Made by a program: the position numbers and the translations under genes
Notes under the pieces: generated by a model
The model's database searches: none
Seen by the model: the letters and a program-made list of their open reading frames with translations, nothing else
Told to the model about the DNA's origin: nothing
Assembly (NCBI GenBank): GCA_040752115.1
Contig: JBFMFB010000002.1
Location: forward strand, 62,001-126,000
Direction of reading: 5' to 3'
Source: JBFMFB01 sp040752115
Lineage (GTDB): Bacteria > Pseudomonadota > Gammaproteobacteria > Burkholderiales > Sulfuricellaceae
Length of the DNA stretch: 64,000 nt
Shown: positions 52,490 to 60,326 of the stretch, piece by piece
How positions within the stretch are numbered: the first letter of the stretch is position 1
How the letters are laid out: each line of letters starts with the position of its first letter

Positions 52490-52993
52490 ATGAGAGCTTT
52501 TGCATTCCTTGTGATGCTGGTGTGGGGGGGTGCGGGCTACGCACAAACCGCTCTCGTGGCAGACGGCGCGCGCGTCAACCTGCGCAGCGGCAAAGGGGAA
52601 AATTACAGAATTATCAAAGTGCTGCCGGCCAAAGCCGAGGTGGAAATCGTGGCGATCGAGCAGGGGTACGCAAAAGTCAAAACCGCCGAGGGGCAAACCG
52701 GCTGGGTGTTGCAACGGCTGCTGGAGGTGCAGGAGGCTAGGCCGGAGGAGCCCGCCGCAGACAAAGCATCTTCTCCAAGCACGACCGAAGCCGCGCAACA
52801 GACGGCGATCCAGGTGCTCCAGAATCAGCTTGCCGCCAGCCAGGCGCAGCTCAAGCTCGAACAACAGCGGCTCGAACGATTCGGCTTTCTGCTGCCGGCA
52901 ATCGCGATCGGCTGCCTGCTTCTGGGCATCGGGCTGGGCATTACCATCCTGGGTGCCTATTACCGCCGGCGGTTGCATGGGCTGCGGATATAG
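52490..52993 (+). CDS. SH3-domain membrane protein (TIGR04211-like)
   Basis: A 167-residue protein: signal peptide (RAFAFLVMLVWGGAGYAQ), a bacterial SH3 domain at about 20-80 (VADGARVNLRSGKGENYRIIKVLPAKAEVEIVAIEQGYAKVKTAEGQTGWV), a coiled-coil spacer (QTAIQVLQNQLAASQAQLKLEQQRLERFG) and a single C-terminal transmembrane helix (LLPAIAIGCLLLGIGLGITIL). This plan matches the TIGR04211/YgiM group. It starts the plus-strand run with the DUF4124 gene immediately after. TTGATT and GATATT upstream (from 52433) look like promoter boxes. Confidence 0.85.
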   Translation: MRAFAFLVMLVWGGAGYAQTALVADGARVNLRSGKGENYRIIKVLPAKAEVEIVAIEQGYAKVKTAEGQTGWVLQRLLEVQEARPEEPAADKASSPSTTEAAQQTAIQVLQNQLAASQAQLKLEQQRLERFGFLLPAIAIGCLLLGIGLGITILGAYYRRRLHGLRI

Positions 52994-53533
52994 ATGAAAC
53001 GTCTGCTTCTGCTAGCCGGCTGCCTGGCCGCGCTGCTGGCCCACGCGGGCACCCTCTACCGTTGGACGGATGCCGAGGGCAAGGTGCATTACACCGACCG
53101 GCCGCCGCCGGCAACTGCGAAAGCCGTGGAGGAAAAGAAATTGGGCGGCAGTTCCGTCACGGAAATTCAGTTGCCCTACGCCACCCAGATGGCCGTCAGG
53201 AATCATCCCGTGGTGCTCTACGCCAGCGATTGCGGCGAACCCTGCACCCAGGCGCGCGATCACCTGGCCAAGCGCGGCATCCCGTATGCGGCAAAAAACC
53301 CCCAGACATCCGAACCTGACCGGGAGTCGCTGAAGAAGTTGACCGGCGGGCTGGAAGTGCCGGTGCTGACGGTGGGCAGCGCCGCGCCGCTGAAGGGGTA
53401 CGAGGCCGGCATGTGGGATGCCGCGCTGGATGTTGCAGGCTACCCCAAGAACAATCTCCTCGGCAAAGCACTTCCCTCGGGGAAAAACACCGGCTCCGGA
53501 AAGCAGCCTGACGAAGCAAAGGGCAAGCGGTAG
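52994..53533 (+). CDS. DUF4124-glutaredoxin fusion, exported
   Basis: A 179-residue protein. The signal peptide (KRLLLLAGCLAALLAHA) is followed by a DUF4124 domain (GTLYRWTDAEGKVHYTDRPPP). Next comes a glutaredoxin-like domain from about residue 70 (HPVVLYASDCGEPCTQARDHLAKRGIPY) with a CX3C motif at C80 and C84 rather than the usual CX2C. VPVLTVGSAAPLKGYEAGMWDAAL is a glutaredoxin-type C-terminal half. Likely a periplasmic disulfide or Fe-S handling protein. It directly abuts the preceding gene's stop. Confidence 0.83.
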   Translation: MKRLLLLAGCLAALLAHAGTLYRWTDAEGKVHYTDRPPPATAKAVEEKKLGGSSVTEIQLPYATQMAVRNHPVVLYASDCGEPCTQARDHLAKRGIPYAAKNPQTSEPDRESLKKLTGGLEVPVLTVGSAAPLKGYEAGMWDAALDVAGYPKNNLLGKALPSGKNTGSGKQPDEAKGKR

Positions 53534-53548
53534 CCGCTGCTCTTGCCC

Positions 53549-54310
53549 ATGAAGCTCGCCGCGTGGAACGTCAATTCCCTTAAGGTGCGTCTGCCGCAGG
53601 TGCTCGACTGGCTCGCCGCCAACCAGCCGGATGCCTTGTGCCTGCAGGAAACCAAGCTGGAGGACGCCAATTTCCCACTGGCTGAGATTCAGGCGGCGGG
53701 CTACCAGGCCCGCTTTGCCGGGCAGAAGACCTACAACGGCGTGGCGATTCTGAGCAAGCAGCCCGCAGAAGACGCGGTCGTCGGCATTCCCGGCCTCGAC
53801 GACGCACAAAAGCGCCTGCTTGCGGCCACCATCGGCGGAGTCCGGGTGATCTGCGTTTACGTTCCCAACGGCCAGAGCGTGGATTCCGACAAATACCGCT
53901 ACAAGTTGGAGTGGCTGGCTGCGCTGGCCGGTTGGCTGAAAGGCGAGCTGGCCCGCCATCCCCGGCTTGCCTTGCTGGGAGACTTCAACATCGCGCCGGA
54001 AGAGTGCGACGTGTACGACCCCAAGCTGTGGGAAGGCCAGGTGCTGTTCAGCCCGCCCGAGCGCGAAGCGTTCCGGAATCTGCTGCAGCTCGGCCTCACG
54101 GACAGCTTCCGCCTCTTCGACCAGCCCGATCGATCCTTTACCTGGTGGGATTACCGCATGAACGCCTTTCGCCGCAACATGGGCCTGCGCATCGATCATA
54201 TTCTGCTGAGCCGCGAGCTGGCGCAACGCTGCAAATCATGCACGATCGACAGGGAAATGCGAGGGCGGGAGCGGCCGTCCGATCATGCGCCGGTAATCGC
54301 CGAAATTTAA
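53549..54310 (+). CDS. xth: Exodeoxyribonuclease III family AP endonuclease
   Basis: A 253-residue Mg-dependent AP endonuclease/exonuclease of the base-excision repair pathway. It has KLAAWNVNSLKVRLPQVLDWL, the catalytic Glu in LCLQETKLEDANFPL, YNGVAILSKQPAED, GDFNIAPEECDVYDP (Asp/Asn pair), FTWWDYR and RIDHILLS, ending RPSDHAPVIAEI with the terminal catalytic His. Active-site residues are complete. It is convergent with the thioredoxin-membrane gene. Confidence 0.95.
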   Translation: MKLAAWNVNSLKVRLPQVLDWLAANQPDALCLQETKLEDANFPLAEIQAAGYQARFAGQKTYNGVAILSKQPAEDAVVGIPGLDDAQKRLLAATIGGVRVICVYVPNGQSVDSDKYRYKLEWLAALAGWLKGELARHPRLALLGDFNIAPEECDVYDPKLWEGQVLFSPPEREAFRNLLQLGLTDSFRLFDQPDRSFTWWDYRMNAFRRNMGLRIDHILLSRELAQRCKSCTIDREMRGRERPSDHAPVIAEI

Positions 54311-54328
54311 TCTGGCATCCGACCGGCG

Positions 54329-55000
54329 CTACCCGGCGGGTTCGCGCCACAACACCGGCCAGATGCGGATTGCGAAAAGCAGCAGGGCAAGCCAGGCGCA
54401 AACCGCGCCGAAAATGATCGCACCGTGCCAGCCGGCGAGATAGCCAAGGGCGTAGCCCGCGACGCCGGCATGTGCCAGCGCCATCTGTGCCCACGGCCAG
54501 GCGCCCGTGCGGATCGGGTTGCCGGTGAAGCGCGGCAGCATGTGCGCCCCCAGCCCGAAGATCAGGAACAGCAAGAAGCCCAGAGTAAGAAGGTGCAGGA
54601 CCGCGGGGCGCGCCGGGCCTTCGGTCAATAGTGCGCCGTCGATCGCCAGCCCCGCCCCGGCCAGCATCAGATAGCCCACGGCGGCCAGTACGAAAAACCG
54701 ATTGTCCGCAGAAAAGGACAGCCCGGCATGCTGCAGCGATGTCCGCGCCTTGGGCGGCGCCTGCGCGACCAGCGCCCTGGCCTCGGCCAGGCTTTGCACC
54801 CCGATGCCCTTGAGCTCGCCGTCGATCACCAGCGCCGGGATGGTTTTCAGCCGCAATGCGCTCACCAGCGCCCTGCCTTCCGGCTGGCTCATGTCCACGA
54901 CGGCGAACTCGAAATCGCGCTCCTGCGAAACCTCGCGCCAGATCTTTTCCGCCTGATGGCAGGAGGGGCACCACTCGGAAACCAGCAGCTCGATTTTCAT
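54329..55000 (-). CDS. Thioredoxin-like domain fused to a 4-TM NnrS/heme-type membrane domain
   Basis: A 223-residue protein. Residues 1-75 form a thioredoxin fold with a CX2C motif at C11 and C14 (SEWCPSCHQAEKIW), AVVDMSQPEGRALVSALRLKTIPALVIDGEL. Residues about 98-218 contain four to five transmembrane segments, including VLHLLTLGFLLFLIFGLGAHMLPRFTGNPIRTG, whose His residues and LPRFTG motif resemble the heme-binding parts of NnrS/CcoN-like proteins. The ATG at 55000 was chosen. The gene heads away from xth and is followed upstream by a heptad repeat, a lipoyl-carrier gene and a related membrane gene. Function unknown; redox role inferred. Confidence 0.72.
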   Translation of the reverse strand: MKIELLVSEWCPSCHQAEKIWREVSQERDFEFAVVDMSQPEGRALVSALRLKTIPALVIDGELKGIGVQSLAEARALVAQAPPKARTSLQHAGLSFSADNRFFVLAAVGYLMLAGAGLAIDGALLTEGPARPAVLHLLTLGFLLFLIFGLGAHMLPRFTGNPIRTGAWPWAQMALAHAGVAGYALGYLAGWHGAIIFGAVCAWLALLLFAIRIWPVLWREPAG

Positions 55001-55014
55001 CCTAACGGGATTTG

Positions 55015-55143
55015 GCCACGAATGACACGAATAACCACGAATAAGAACCGGGAAGCGCGACCGATTCGGAGCACACCATCGAGGTGAGCATGGCCCCCCG
55101 AGTAATGTCATGATCATTCGTGAACATTCGTGTCATTCGTGGC
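55015..55143. repeat. CACGAAT heptad element with inverted arms (second large copy)
   Basis: Left arm GCCACGAATGACACGAATAA (from 55015) has three ACGAAT units. The right arm CATTCGTGTCATTCGTGGC (55124-55142) is its inverse. Arms match those at 41905-42034 but the interior differs. TTTTTCCAGG follows as in the other copy. It fills the gap of 194 bp between the Trx-membrane and lipoyl-carrier genes. Confidence 0.75.
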
Positions 55144-55194
55144 TAAAAGGTTTTTTCCAGGGTCATTGGGCAAATTTTTTGTAACCCTGCCTGC

Positions 55195-55641
55195 TTATTC
55201 CTGGCAGCGCATGCACTGCACGTCGTAGCGGTCGATCCAGGCGCGCAGTCCGGCCAGCGCTTCTTCGCCGGTAACCAGATGCTGCAGGGCGCCGGCCGGG
55301 TCGTCCGGCTTCATCGCCACCAGCCAGGCGCCGCCGTAGGGTTCGATATTGAGGAAGCCCGGCTCGTCCAGCACCCGCTGGTTGCGCGCCACGATCACGC
55401 CGTCGAAGGGGGCAGGGATGCCGCCCGCCCACTTGCCCGACTCGATGCGCGCCAGCGGTTTTTTCCGCTGGCGGCGGGTGCCCGGCTCCTTGATCGAGGC
55501 ATACTGCACCCGCCCCGCCATGGTTTGGGACGGATCGGTCAGGCCGATGGTATAGGTGCCGTCGGCTTCCGGGCGCACCCAGATGTAATCGAGGTCGTAG
55601 TACAGGTTTTCCGGCAGCTCGCAGCCGCGGTATTCGGCCAT
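55195..55641 (-). CDS. GcvH-like lipoyl carrier protein
   Basis: A 148-residue biotinyl/lipoyl-attachment protein. YDLDYIWVRPEADGTYTIGLTDPSQTMAGRVQYASI and LARIESGKWAGGIPAPFDGVIVARNQ place the lipoyl lysine at K70 (ESGKW). The tail contains CMRC. Residue spacing matches GcvH. No gcvP or gcvT genes are nearby, and the neighbours are redox membrane proteins. The related LbpA lipoyl proteins serve the sulfur-oxidising Hdr-like system; that link is only an inference since no hdr genes are in view. It is 10 bp from the gene at 55652. Confidence 0.8.
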   Translation of the reverse strand: MAEYRGCELPENLYYDLDYIWVRPEADGTYTIGLTDPSQTMAGRVQYASIKEPGTRRQRKKPLARIESGKWAGGIPAPFDGVIVARNQRVLDEPGFLNIEPYGGAWLVAMKPDDPAGALQHLVTGEEALAGLRAWIDRYDVQCMRCQE

Positions 55642-55651
55642 TACTCTTCCC

Positions 55652-56047
55652 TCAGCTCGCCGGCCCGCCGGTTCGGACGGTCAGAACGATGTTGATGCCA
55701 AACAGCATGATCGCCGCGTAGCTCAGCGCGCCGCCGGCAAAAACCGGCCAGTCGGTCCAGGTCAGCCACCCCGCGATCATCAGCGGCAGTCCGGCGTTGG
55801 CCAGATACAACTGCCAGTTGGCCATGCGCTGGGAATGCAGCGGCCGGCCGGAAAATCGCGGCAGCACATGCAGCGCGATGCCGTAGATCATCATCAGGAT
55901 GAACCCCAGCAGCATGACGTGGCCATGCAGGCGCGGTACGTTGCCGGGGATCAGGCCGGGGCTCAGCAGCCGCGACAGCGCGATCAGGCCGCCTAGCAGC
56001 CCGTAAGCCAGCGCGATGGAGACAAACAGCCGGTTGCTCTTGTGCAT
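55652..56047 (-). CDS. Small 4-TM membrane protein, NnrS/CcoN-like heme motif
   Basis: A 131-residue protein with four hydrophobic segments. The core RLHGHVMLLGFILMMIYGIALHVLPRFSGRPLHSQRMANWQLYLANAG shares LH, LGF, GxxxH and LPRFxGxP with the C-terminal half of the fusion at 54329. The histidines suggest heme b. A TTG start at 56059 is also in frame, but the ATG at 56047 with AGGA upstream looks better placed. Function unknown; likely a partner of the neighbouring lipoyl-carrier and Trx-fusion proteins. Confidence 0.65.
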   Translation of the reverse strand: MHKSNRLFVSIALAYGLLGGLIALSRLLSPGLIPGNVPRLHGHVMLLGFILMMIYGIALHVLPRFSGRPLHSQRMANWQLYLANAGLPLMIAGWLTWTDWPVFAGGALSYAAIMLFGINIVLTVRTGGPAS

Positions 56048-56093
56048 GTGTTCAGCCAATCCTCGTCTTGCCGGAGTTGCGCCGCCGTGAAAA

Positions 56094-57263
56094 CTACTTG
56101 CCGTTTGGCAGCGGCTGCCCCTTCGGCCATAGCACCCACATCCGGCCGCTCTGCTTCATGCTGCCCGCCTGTTTGCCGGCATCGGGGCCGAACCCCCAGA
56201 AAAAATCCGCCCGCACCGCGCCCCTGATCGCGCCGCCGGTATCCTGCGCCATCATCAGCCGGTTGAGCGGTTTGGCGCTGTTGGGCCAGGTGGCTGACAG
56301 GAACACCGGCGCGCCTAGGGGAATGGCGCGCGGGTCCACGGCCAGGCTGCGGCCGGCGGTCAGCGGCACCCCCAGCGCGCCCGGCGGGCCGTTCAGCGAG
56401 TTGGGCAGCTCGCGGAAAAATACATAACTCGCGTTGTAATTCAGCAGATCCGCCAGCTTGTCGGGATGTTGCCGCGCCCAGTTCTTGATCCCCTGCATCG
56501 AAGCCTTGTCCGCTGTCAGCTCGCCCCGCTCGATCAACGCCTTGCCGATGGAGCGGTAGGGGTAGCCGTTCTGCTCCGCGTAGCCGACCCTGGCGGTTTC
56601 GCCGCCCGGCAGCGAGATCCGGCCAGACCCCTGGATTTGCAGGAAAAACAGCTCGATCGGGTCGTCCACCCAGAATAGCTCGCGCCCCTTGAGCGGCATA
56701 CCGCCGTTCTCGATCTCCGCCCGGCTGAGATAGGGGATCACCCGGTTGCCCTGGAGCCGGCCGCGCAGGCGCATGTTCTTGAGCTCCGGATAAACGGTGC
56801 TCAAGTCCACGATCAGCAGGTCGTTCGGCACGGCGTAAAGCGGATAGCGGAAGCGGGTCGAGGGCGTGCGGCTGCCGTACAGCAGCGGCTCGTAATAGCC
56901 GGTGATCAGCCCCTGGGCGGTGCTGTCGGGATTTGTCACCTGATAGGGGGTGAAATTTTCCTCGAAGAAGCGCCGCAGCGATTCTTCTTCGGCGGGTTGC
57001 CCGGCCGCCGCCTGGCAAACGGACTGCCAGGCGGGCTGGGCCTTGAGCGCCGCACAGCTTTGCAGGAAGGCATCCCAGGCCTGCGGAAAACTGTCTTCGC
57101 CCCACCCGGCCACCGCATCCCAGGCGCTTGGTTGCAGCGCGGGCGCAGGGGGGACGGCGGGCGCGGGAGGCGGTGCGGCCGGCGGCAGCGCCACGCAGGC
57201 GGTGAGCAGCGACACCAGTGCGGCGGCGGCAAGCGATTTGAAACGGAGCGTTACGGCGTTCAT
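56094..57263 (-). CDS. mltA: Membrane-bound lytic murein transglycosylase A
   Basis: A 389-residue outer-membrane lipoprotein that cleaves peptidoglycan. The lipobox LLTAC is at about residues 19-23, followed by a Pro/Ala-rich spacer. The MltA core has LITGYYEPLLYGSRTPSTRFRYPLYAVP and LQIQGSGRISLPGGETARVGYAEQNGYPYRSIGKALIERGE. The 3D domain with catalytic Asp is LMMAQDTGGAIRGAVRADFFWGFG. The ATG at 57263 was chosen because the lipoprotein signal starts there. It overlaps the end of the methyltransferase upstream by four bases. Confidence 0.93.
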   Translation of the reverse strand: MNAVTLRFKSLAAAALVSLLTACVALPPAAPPPAPAVPPAPALQPSAWDAVAGWGEDSFPQAWDAFLQSCAALKAQPAWQSVCQAAAGQPAEEESLRRFFEENFTPYQVTNPDSTAQGLITGYYEPLLYGSRTPSTRFRYPLYAVPNDLLIVDLSTVYPELKNMRLRGRLQGNRVIPYLSRAEIENGGMPLKGRELFWVDDPIELFFLQIQGSGRISLPGGETARVGYAEQNGYPYRSIGKALIERGELTADKASMQGIKNWARQHPDKLADLLNYNASYVFFRELPNSLNGPPGALGVPLTAGRSLAVDPRAIPLGAPVFLSATWPNSAKPLNRLMMAQDTGGAIRGAVRADFFWGFGPDAGKQAGSMKQSGRMWVLWPKGQPLPNGK

Positions 57264-57856
57264 GCCTTGACCAGACGGATCATCCGGAACCATCCCCCCG
57301 CCAGGGCCGGCACGTCCTGTTGCAATTCGAGTCGCGGCACCTGCGCCAGCACCTCCTCGAGCACCACGTCCAGGCGCGTGGCGATCCGCCCCGCCAGCGG
57401 GCTGAGCGCGCGCCGCAGCCAGGCACGCTGGCCGGGGCGCAGGAATTTGTCGAGGATCAGTATCATGCCGCCGGATTTTACTACGCGAGCGGCTTCCTTC
57501 AATGCCTGCGGCGGATTCGGCGCCACCGCCAGGATCAGGTGCAGCACCGCGTGATCGAAACTCTCGTCCCGAAACGGAAGCGCCAGGCAGTCGCCCTGCA
57601 CCAGGGCGAGATCGAGCCCGTCCCGCCGCGTCTTCGCCCGCCTCAGCATGGCGGCGGTCAAGTCCAGGCCGGTGTAGCGATGCTGCGGCGGCAAAAAGGG
57701 CAGATCGAGCCCGGTGCCGATGCCGTCAACCAGGACATGCTGCGCACCCTCCCCCGGCAGCTGCGCCAGGCTCTGCGCCCGAAGCCGGGCGGAGGCCTTC
57801 GCGATCAGCGCATCGTAAAACGGGGCGAACAGGGTATAGGATGATTTCAGGGACAT
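57260..57856 (-). CDS. Class I SAM-dependent methyltransferase
   Basis: A 198-residue protein with the UbiE-like methyltransferase fold. Features are YTLFAPFYDALIAKASARLR, the SAM-binding LVDGIGTGLDLPFLPP, YTGLDLTAAMLRRAKTR and FDHAVLHLILAVAPNPPQALKEAARVVKSGGMILILDKFLRPG. The target is unknown, possibly a lipid or quinone. Its stop overlaps mltA (ATGA), so expression is coupled. It lies 33 bp downstream of apaG. Confidence 0.85.
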   Translation of the reverse strand: MSLKSSYTLFAPFYDALIAKASARLRAQSLAQLPGEGAQHVLVDGIGTGLDLPFLPPQHRYTGLDLTAAMLRRAKTRRDGLDLALVQGDCLALPFRDESFDHAVLHLILAVAPNPPQALKEAARVVKSGGMILILDKFLRPGQRAWLRRALSPLAGRIATRLDVVLEEVLAQVPRLELQQDVPALAGGWFRMIRLVKA

Positions 57857-57889
57857 CGGAGAAACAGGCCGGGCAAAGCGGCTGGGCGA

Positions 57890-58273
57890 TCAGTGCAGCA
57901 CCTTCGGCACGCATAGGGCAAATTCGAGAATCGGCGCATCGAACTTCGTGCCGTCCTCGGCCACCATCTGATAGCTGCCGCGCATGGTTCCCATCGGCGT
58001 CGCCAGCGCCGTTCCGCTGCTGTACTCGAAACTCTCGCCGGGGCGCAGCAGCGGCTGCTCTCCCACCACCCCCAGCCCCCGCACCTCCTGCACCTTGTTG
58101 GCGGCATCGGTAATGATCCAGTGGCGGCTGATGAGCTGGGCGGGCACCGTGCCGGTGTTAAGAATGGTAATGGTGTAGGCGAACACGTAACGCTCGCGCT
58201 CCTCGTCCGACTGGTCCGGCAGGTAGGAAGCCAGCGATTTCACCGTGATCTCATATTTTTTGCTATCGGCCAT
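57890..58273 (-). CDS. apaG: ApaG/FBA-domain protein
   Basis: A 127-residue protein of the ApaG (DUF525) family: KKYEITVKSLASYLPDQSDEERERYVFAYTITILNTGTVPAQLISRHWIITDAANKVQEVRGLGVVGEQPLLRPGESFEYSSGTALATPMGTMRGSYQM. This is a small Ig-like beta-sandwich found next to apaH in many genomes. Its molecular role is uncertain. The ATG at 58273 begins the conserved fold. Confidence 0.94.
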   Translation of the reverse strand: MADSKKYEITVKSLASYLPDQSDEERERYVFAYTITILNTGTVPAQLISRHWIITDAANKVQEVRGLGVVGEQPLLRPGESFEYSSGTALATPMGTMRGSYQMVAEDGTKFDAPILEFALCVPKVLH

Positions 58274-58392
58274 CCGGCTATTCCACACGATTTTGCCGCC
58301 CGAGGCAAGCGAATCTCCGCCTGCAAAATCTCCGAGGAAGAATGTGTGCCGTTCACGCACCCGAATTTTGAGGTAAAATGCACAAGCACTCA

Positions 58393-58468
<76 letters not shown>

Positions 58469-58475
58469 GTACCTT

Positions 58476-58502
58476 AAAGCCCGGACATGCTCCGGGCTTT
58501 TT
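58476..58502 (+). terminator. Intrinsic terminator of the tRNA-Ala transcript
   Basis: AAAGCCCGGA (58476-58485) and TCCGGGCTTT (58491-58500) form a perfect 10-bp stem with loop CATGC, ending in a T-run. Confidence 0.9.
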
Positions 58503-58814
58503 CATGCCCGCGAATGGCCAGTAGTGGCGGGGCTTCGCGGGCGGTGCGAATTTCGTTGATCTCCGGAAGGCCCTGATTCCACCCTGCCGGCCACCCGAAT
58601 TCCTCTCTTTTCTCAGTTTTTGTCTTGTCCGGTTAAGGCTCTGAACCCTGTAACCATGCGGGCTTCCGGGCGGTGGTTTGCACCACACAACGCATAGCGG
58701 CGGGGTTTCGAACGTGCTCTCACGGTCAAGCGGCCCGCCCGCCGATCGCTGCACGCTGCTCGTTCCAGTCATCCGGCAATGGGTTCTCGATGTAAGGCCG
58801 CGCGCGTTTTGGCA
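58503..58814. other. 312-bp gene-free stretch holding the host/prophage junction
   Basis: No convincing gene was found. Gene order on the minus strand places the right end of a Mu-like prophage here. Near the methyltransferase end, the direct repeats TTTTGGCACT (58808-58817 and 58831-58840 region) with nearby GCGCG occur about 23 bp apart and could be transposase-binding sites. The exact junction could not be located. Confidence 0.4.
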
Positions 58815-59573
58815 CTATTTTGCGCGACTTTTGGCACTGCCGCCAAGCCGCTCGATGGCCACCTGGAAGTAATGCTCGCTGGCCTCGATTCCGACGAACT
58901 GTTTGCCCTGGCTTAAAGCCGCCGCTCCGGTGGTCGCTGACCCCATGAACGGGTCAAGGATACGGGGGCCGCAGGCGGCCACAATATCCTCCATCAGGGG
59001 CAGCGGCTTGCCTACCTGGTGAAGCTTGCCACCGGCCAGCGGATTGACCCGGAACACCCCCGGCGAGTAGGTCTCGCCGCGCAGCGGCCCCTTGCTGCCC
59101 CAGACGATGTATTCCGCCTGGCTGCGAAAACCGCCCTTGTAGGGCCTCGCGCCGCCGGTCTTGTCCCAGACCGCCACCCCGCGCCACGTTACACCAGCCG
59201 CCTGCATGGCATCGGTTGTAACGGGGAGCTGACGCCAGTCGGAGAAGACAATCACCAGCCCGCCCTCGGCCAGACGCTCGACGCATAGCCCCATCCAGAG
59301 TGCCGACCAGTGCAGGTAACTGCGCTGATCCTTGGTGTCGCCCAAGAAGTCCGGGAACTTGGTGCCGCCGCTGTTGAGGTATTTGTCGCCCGTCGATCGC
59401 GCCCGGTCGCCCTTGGACTGCCCGCCCGAGCTGTATGGCGGATCGGTCACCACGGCATCGAAGGGGCCGGTCAGGCTGGGCAGCACGGCCAGGCAGTCAC
59501 CTCGGTAGAGGTCGGCGCTTGGGAGGCTGACGTGTTCATTGTTAAATAGCGGCTTACGGTTTGAGGTTGCCAT
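58815..59573 (-). CDS. Phage DNA methyltransferase (N4/N6, beta class)
   Basis: A 252-residue DNA methyltransferase. The catalytic DPPY is at residues 44-47 and precedes the SAM-binding motif DPFMGSATTGAAA near the C-terminus, the order of the beta class. Other features are LVIVFSDWRQLPVTTDAM and VAVWDKTGGARPYKGGFRSQAEYIVWG. The target sequence is unknown. It overlaps the com gene start region by 20 bp and is the last gene of the prophage, occupying the position of mom in Mu. It probably shields phage DNA from host restriction. Confidence 0.9.
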   Translation of the reverse strand: MATSNRKPLFNNEHVSLPSADLYRGDCLAVLPSLTGPFDAVVTDPPYSSGGQSKGDRARSTGDKYLNSGGTKFPDFLGDTKDQRSYLHWSALWMGLCVERLAEGGLVIVFSDWRQLPVTTDAMQAAGVTWRGVAVWDKTGGARPYKGGFRSQAEYIVWGSKGPLRGETYSPGVFRVNPLAGGKLHQVGKPLPLMEDIVAACGPRILDPFMGSATTGAAALSQGKQFVGIEASEHYFQVAIERLGGSAKSRAK

Positions 59574-59733
59574 CGGTCGTTTCCTTTCGGCTTGACGCTC
59601 GATGGCGCTCGGGTTCGAGGCTCGCGGCCTTCACTACATTAAGCGTCCCACAGCGGGGACACATGATGGCCAGGTGCTTGAATTCAGCCTCGGCCAGTTT
59701 TCTGTTGCACTTACCGCATCGTATCGTTTGCAA
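59554..59733 (-). CDS. com: Com-like zinc-finger translational regulator
   Basis: A 59-residue reading with four cysteines in two pairs: C6-x2-C9 (RCGKC) and C25-x2-C28 (MCPRC), plus a basic C-terminus. The pattern CGKCNRKLAEAEFKHLAIMC resembles phage Mu Com, a zinc finger that binds mom mRNA and activates its translation. The start must be TTG at 59733, since a TGA lies two codons upstream in frame. It overlaps the methyltransferase by 20 bp, as com overlaps mom. It is too short and unusual in start codon for automatic callers. Confidence 0.78.
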   Translation of the reverse strand: MQTIRCGKCNRKLAEAEFKHLAIMCPRCGTLNVVKAASLEPERHRASSRKETTDGNLKP

Positions 59734-59736
59734 GTC

Positions 59737-59796
59737 TCATATCTTCGCGTGGTAGCCTTGTAACGCCGTGTGCACGGTGGCGGCGCCTTCGGCCAT
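59737..59796 (-). CDS. Possible 19-residue leader peptide before com
   Basis: ATG at 59796 gives MAEGAATVHTALQGYHAKI, ending in TGA two codons before the com TTG and in the same frame. Translational coupling is conceivable. No homologue is known to me; it may be chance. Confidence 0.25.
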   Translation of the reverse strand: MAEGAATVHTALQGYHAKI

Positions 59797-59872
59797 AACG
59801 CAGGTTGCTTCTGCGGGCGGCGGTCGGTTGGGTGCTCCAACACCCCTCCGGTCGCGCCGTCTCTCTTTCTGG

Positions 59873-60322
59873 TTACATCACCCTCCGTAGCTGCTCGAAG
59901 CCCCACCACAGCATGTCGCTCGGGTCGGGCGGGGCGCCGTAGGGAATCCAGGGCGTCCGGTAGCCGTGGAACCACAGGTCATCGTTGATCGCCTCGGCGC
60001 AGTGCGTGCCGGGGGCGTTGAAGCCCAGCGGCGTGAGGATCGGGTAGAGCGCCACGTCCAGGGTGCCGTAGTGACGCTTGCCGACCATGCCGCGTAGGTA
60101 GTCGATGCCGATCGCGGCCGGGGCCTCGAAGACGAAGACCGTGCGATCGGCGTAGTGGCCGGCCGGGATCTCGCGGAACAGCCAGTTCATGTCGAACATG
60201 CGATCGCCGACCAGCCAGGCGCAGTGGTACGGGTAGGCCGGGTGCGGTCGCTTCACAAACCGATGCTGCAAGCGGGCGCTGAACCTGTTCGGATCGCAGA
60301 CGATGGCGAGCTGGGCATTCAT
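59873..60322 (-). CDS. Phage protein of unknown function
   Basis: A 149-residue protein: MNAQLAIVCDPNRFSARLQHRF, then PAYPYHCAWLVGDRMFDMNWLFREIPAG and THCAEAINDDLWFHGYRTPWIPYGAPPDPSDML. Two Cys and several His/Trp are spread through it. I do not recognise a family; an enzyme such as a small cysteine peptidase is possible but unsupported. It sits between the fibre-assembly gene and com, among accessory genes of a Mu-like right end. It ends one codon after Met (RVM). Confidence 0.68.
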   Translation of the reverse strand: MNAQLAIVCDPNRFSARLQHRFVKRPHPAYPYHCAWLVGDRMFDMNWLFREIPAGHYADRTVFVFEAPAAIGIDYLRGMVGKRHYGTLDVALYPILTPLGFNAPGTHCAEAINDDLWFHGYRTPWIPYGAPPDPSDMLWWGFEQLRRVM

Positions 60323-60326
60323 GGCG

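Noticed and set aside
59634..59975. A 113-residue minus-strand frame overlapping com and the unknown phage gene
   Set aside because: The composition is Arg/Pro/Thr-rich without domain similarity, and it conflicts with the Com frame that has conserved cysteines.
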